Shown here piece by piece: positions 63,426 through 64,000 of a DNA stretch of 64,000 bases. Below the pieces are notes generated by a model. That model was given only the letters and a program-made list of their open reading frames with translations, did not search any database and was not told where the DNA came from. The position numbers and the translations under genes were made by a program. Each line of letters starts with the position of its first letter. Position 1 is the first letter of the stretch. Source of the stretch: Streptomyces sp. CB02366 (GTDB lineage: Bacteria; Actinomycetota; Actinomycetes; Streptomycetales; Streptomycetaceae); assembly GCF_001905905.1 (NCBI RefSeq), contig NZ_LIVT01000002.1, positions 124,001 to 188,000 on the forward strand, written 5' to 3'.

Positions 63426-64000
63426 CTGGCCACCTCCGCGGCGAGGAGGTCCTCGTCCTGCAACGGGACCGAGAGTCCGGTGGACGCCGAACGCAGCACC
63501 GCCGCCGCCACCTCGACGGTGCGCAGCCCCTGCCGCAGGGTGCAGATGTCGGCGGGCAGGCCCCGTACCGCGTCGCGGAACAGTTCGTGCTCGACGAGCA
63601 GCGGCTCGCGCTTGGGAATGGCGTAGCGGACCATGTCGCCCTCGGAGACCCCGCGGAAGGCGCGCAGCGCCTCCCATTCGGTGGTGACCGCGGCGTTGGA
63701 GTGGAAGGTGAGGTCGGCGGTGAGGGTGTCGGCGATGAAGCAGCCGCGCTCGCCGGTGACCGAGGTGAACCGCTCCTTGAGCGGGCTCAGCCAGTTGACC
63801 AGGTGGTTGACCATGGTGCCGTCGGAGAGCTGGCCCACCGCGGAGACCATGTCCTCGTGCGGGCGGCCCGACTTGGAGACGGTGTGCGCGGCGATCGAGG
63901 TGTACGCCTGGCCGGTGACCCAGCCCGTCAGGTCGATGTCGTGCGTGGCGAGGTCCTTGACCACGCCGACGTCCGCGATCCGGTGCGGGAAGGGGCCCTG
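63422..64000 (-). CDS. Gfo/Idh/MocA-type oxidoreductase, partial (N-terminus beyond window)
   Basis: The C-terminal 192 residues of a NAD(P)-dependent sugar oxidoreductase; the 5' end is cut by the window edge. The visible part starts GPFPHRIADVGVVKDLATHDIDL, which holds the conserved Asp/His active-site segment of the WlbA/WbpB group. It continues with substrate-domain strands (VGQLSDGTMVNHLVNWLSPLKER) and ends in ASTGLSVPLQDEDLLA. WlbA/WbpB oxidises C3 of UDP-GlcNAcA before transamination. It overlaps the GT2 start by TTGA. The specific assignment rests on the neighbouring acetyltransferase and dehydrogenase. Confidence 0.85.
   Translation of the reverse strand, partial: QGPFPHRIADVGVVKDLATHDIDLTGWVTGQAYTSIAAHTVSKSGRPHEDMVSAVGQLSDGTMVNHLVNWLSPLKERFTSVTGERGCFIADTLTADLTFHSNAAVTTEWEALRAFRGVSEGDMVRYAIPKREPLLVEHELFRDAVRGLPADICTLRQGLRTVEVAAAVLRSASTGLSVPLQDEDLLAAEVAS

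Overview
The window is chromosomal DNA from a Streptomyces or a close relative. The evidence is the very high G+C with G/C-biased third positions, the frequent GTG starts, and the gene order. That order runs from hrcA-dnaJ through lepA, rpsT, holA, comEC-comEA, leuS, rsfS, a LytR-type gene, nadD, proA-proB and obg to rpmA-rplU, which is familiar from the Streptomyces core chromosome. I see no phage, transposase, integrase or CRISPR array.

Layout. 1-6 kb: rsmE coupled to a nitronate monooxygenase-like gene, then hrcA-dnaJ under a CIRCE operator, a metallo-beta-lactamase-fold hydrolase and a DUF3097 protein. 6-9 kb: a large three-helix membrane protein ending in a substrate-binding-protein domain. 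9-15 kb: hemW, an ATPase/GAF/SpoIIE-type phosphatase, and a fatty-acyl-CoA synthetase with an operator-like dyad. 15-19 kb: lepA divergent from rpsT, then holA. 19-27 kb: a YceI protein, a PNPOx-like protein, comEC-comEA and a DegV protein. 27.5-32.5 kb: leuS behind a leucine-rich leader peptide and attenuator, two identical tRNA-Ala(GGC) genes around a two-gene zinc-ribbon operon, and rsfS coupled to a histidine phosphatase that starts with CTG. 33-42.7 kb: a LytR-type protein, nadD, two tiny membrane proteins, an M48 protease, two related single-helix proteins, and proA and proB around a small unknown gene. 51.5-53.8 kb: the rplU-rpmA and obg genes.

42.8-51.2 kb and 54-64 kb form an extended envelope-glycopolymer region interrupted by obg-rpmA-rplU. 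It holds two CDP-alcohol phosphotransferase (TagF-like) genes, two GT2 and two GT4 glycosyltransferases (one with a second GT-like half), and a fused cytidylyltransferase-SDR enzyme of the CDP-ribitol-forming type. It also holds four enzymes expected for a 2,3-diacetamido-uronic-acid sugar: an N-acetyltransferase, a UDP-GlcNAc 2-epimerase, a nucleotide-sugar dehydrogenase and a Gfo/Idh oxidoreductase cut by the window edge. I infer that the region makes a ribitol-phosphate polymer and a diamino-uronic-acid polymer or linker. The expected aminotransferase is not inside the window.

Regulatory architecture is visible: many perfect GC hairpins at gene ends, several TANNNT boxes 6-8 nt before start codons (likely leaderless mRNAs), and start/stop overlaps of the NTGA type. 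Starts were chosen from ribosome-binding sites, overlaps and family alignment from memory. No database search was possible.
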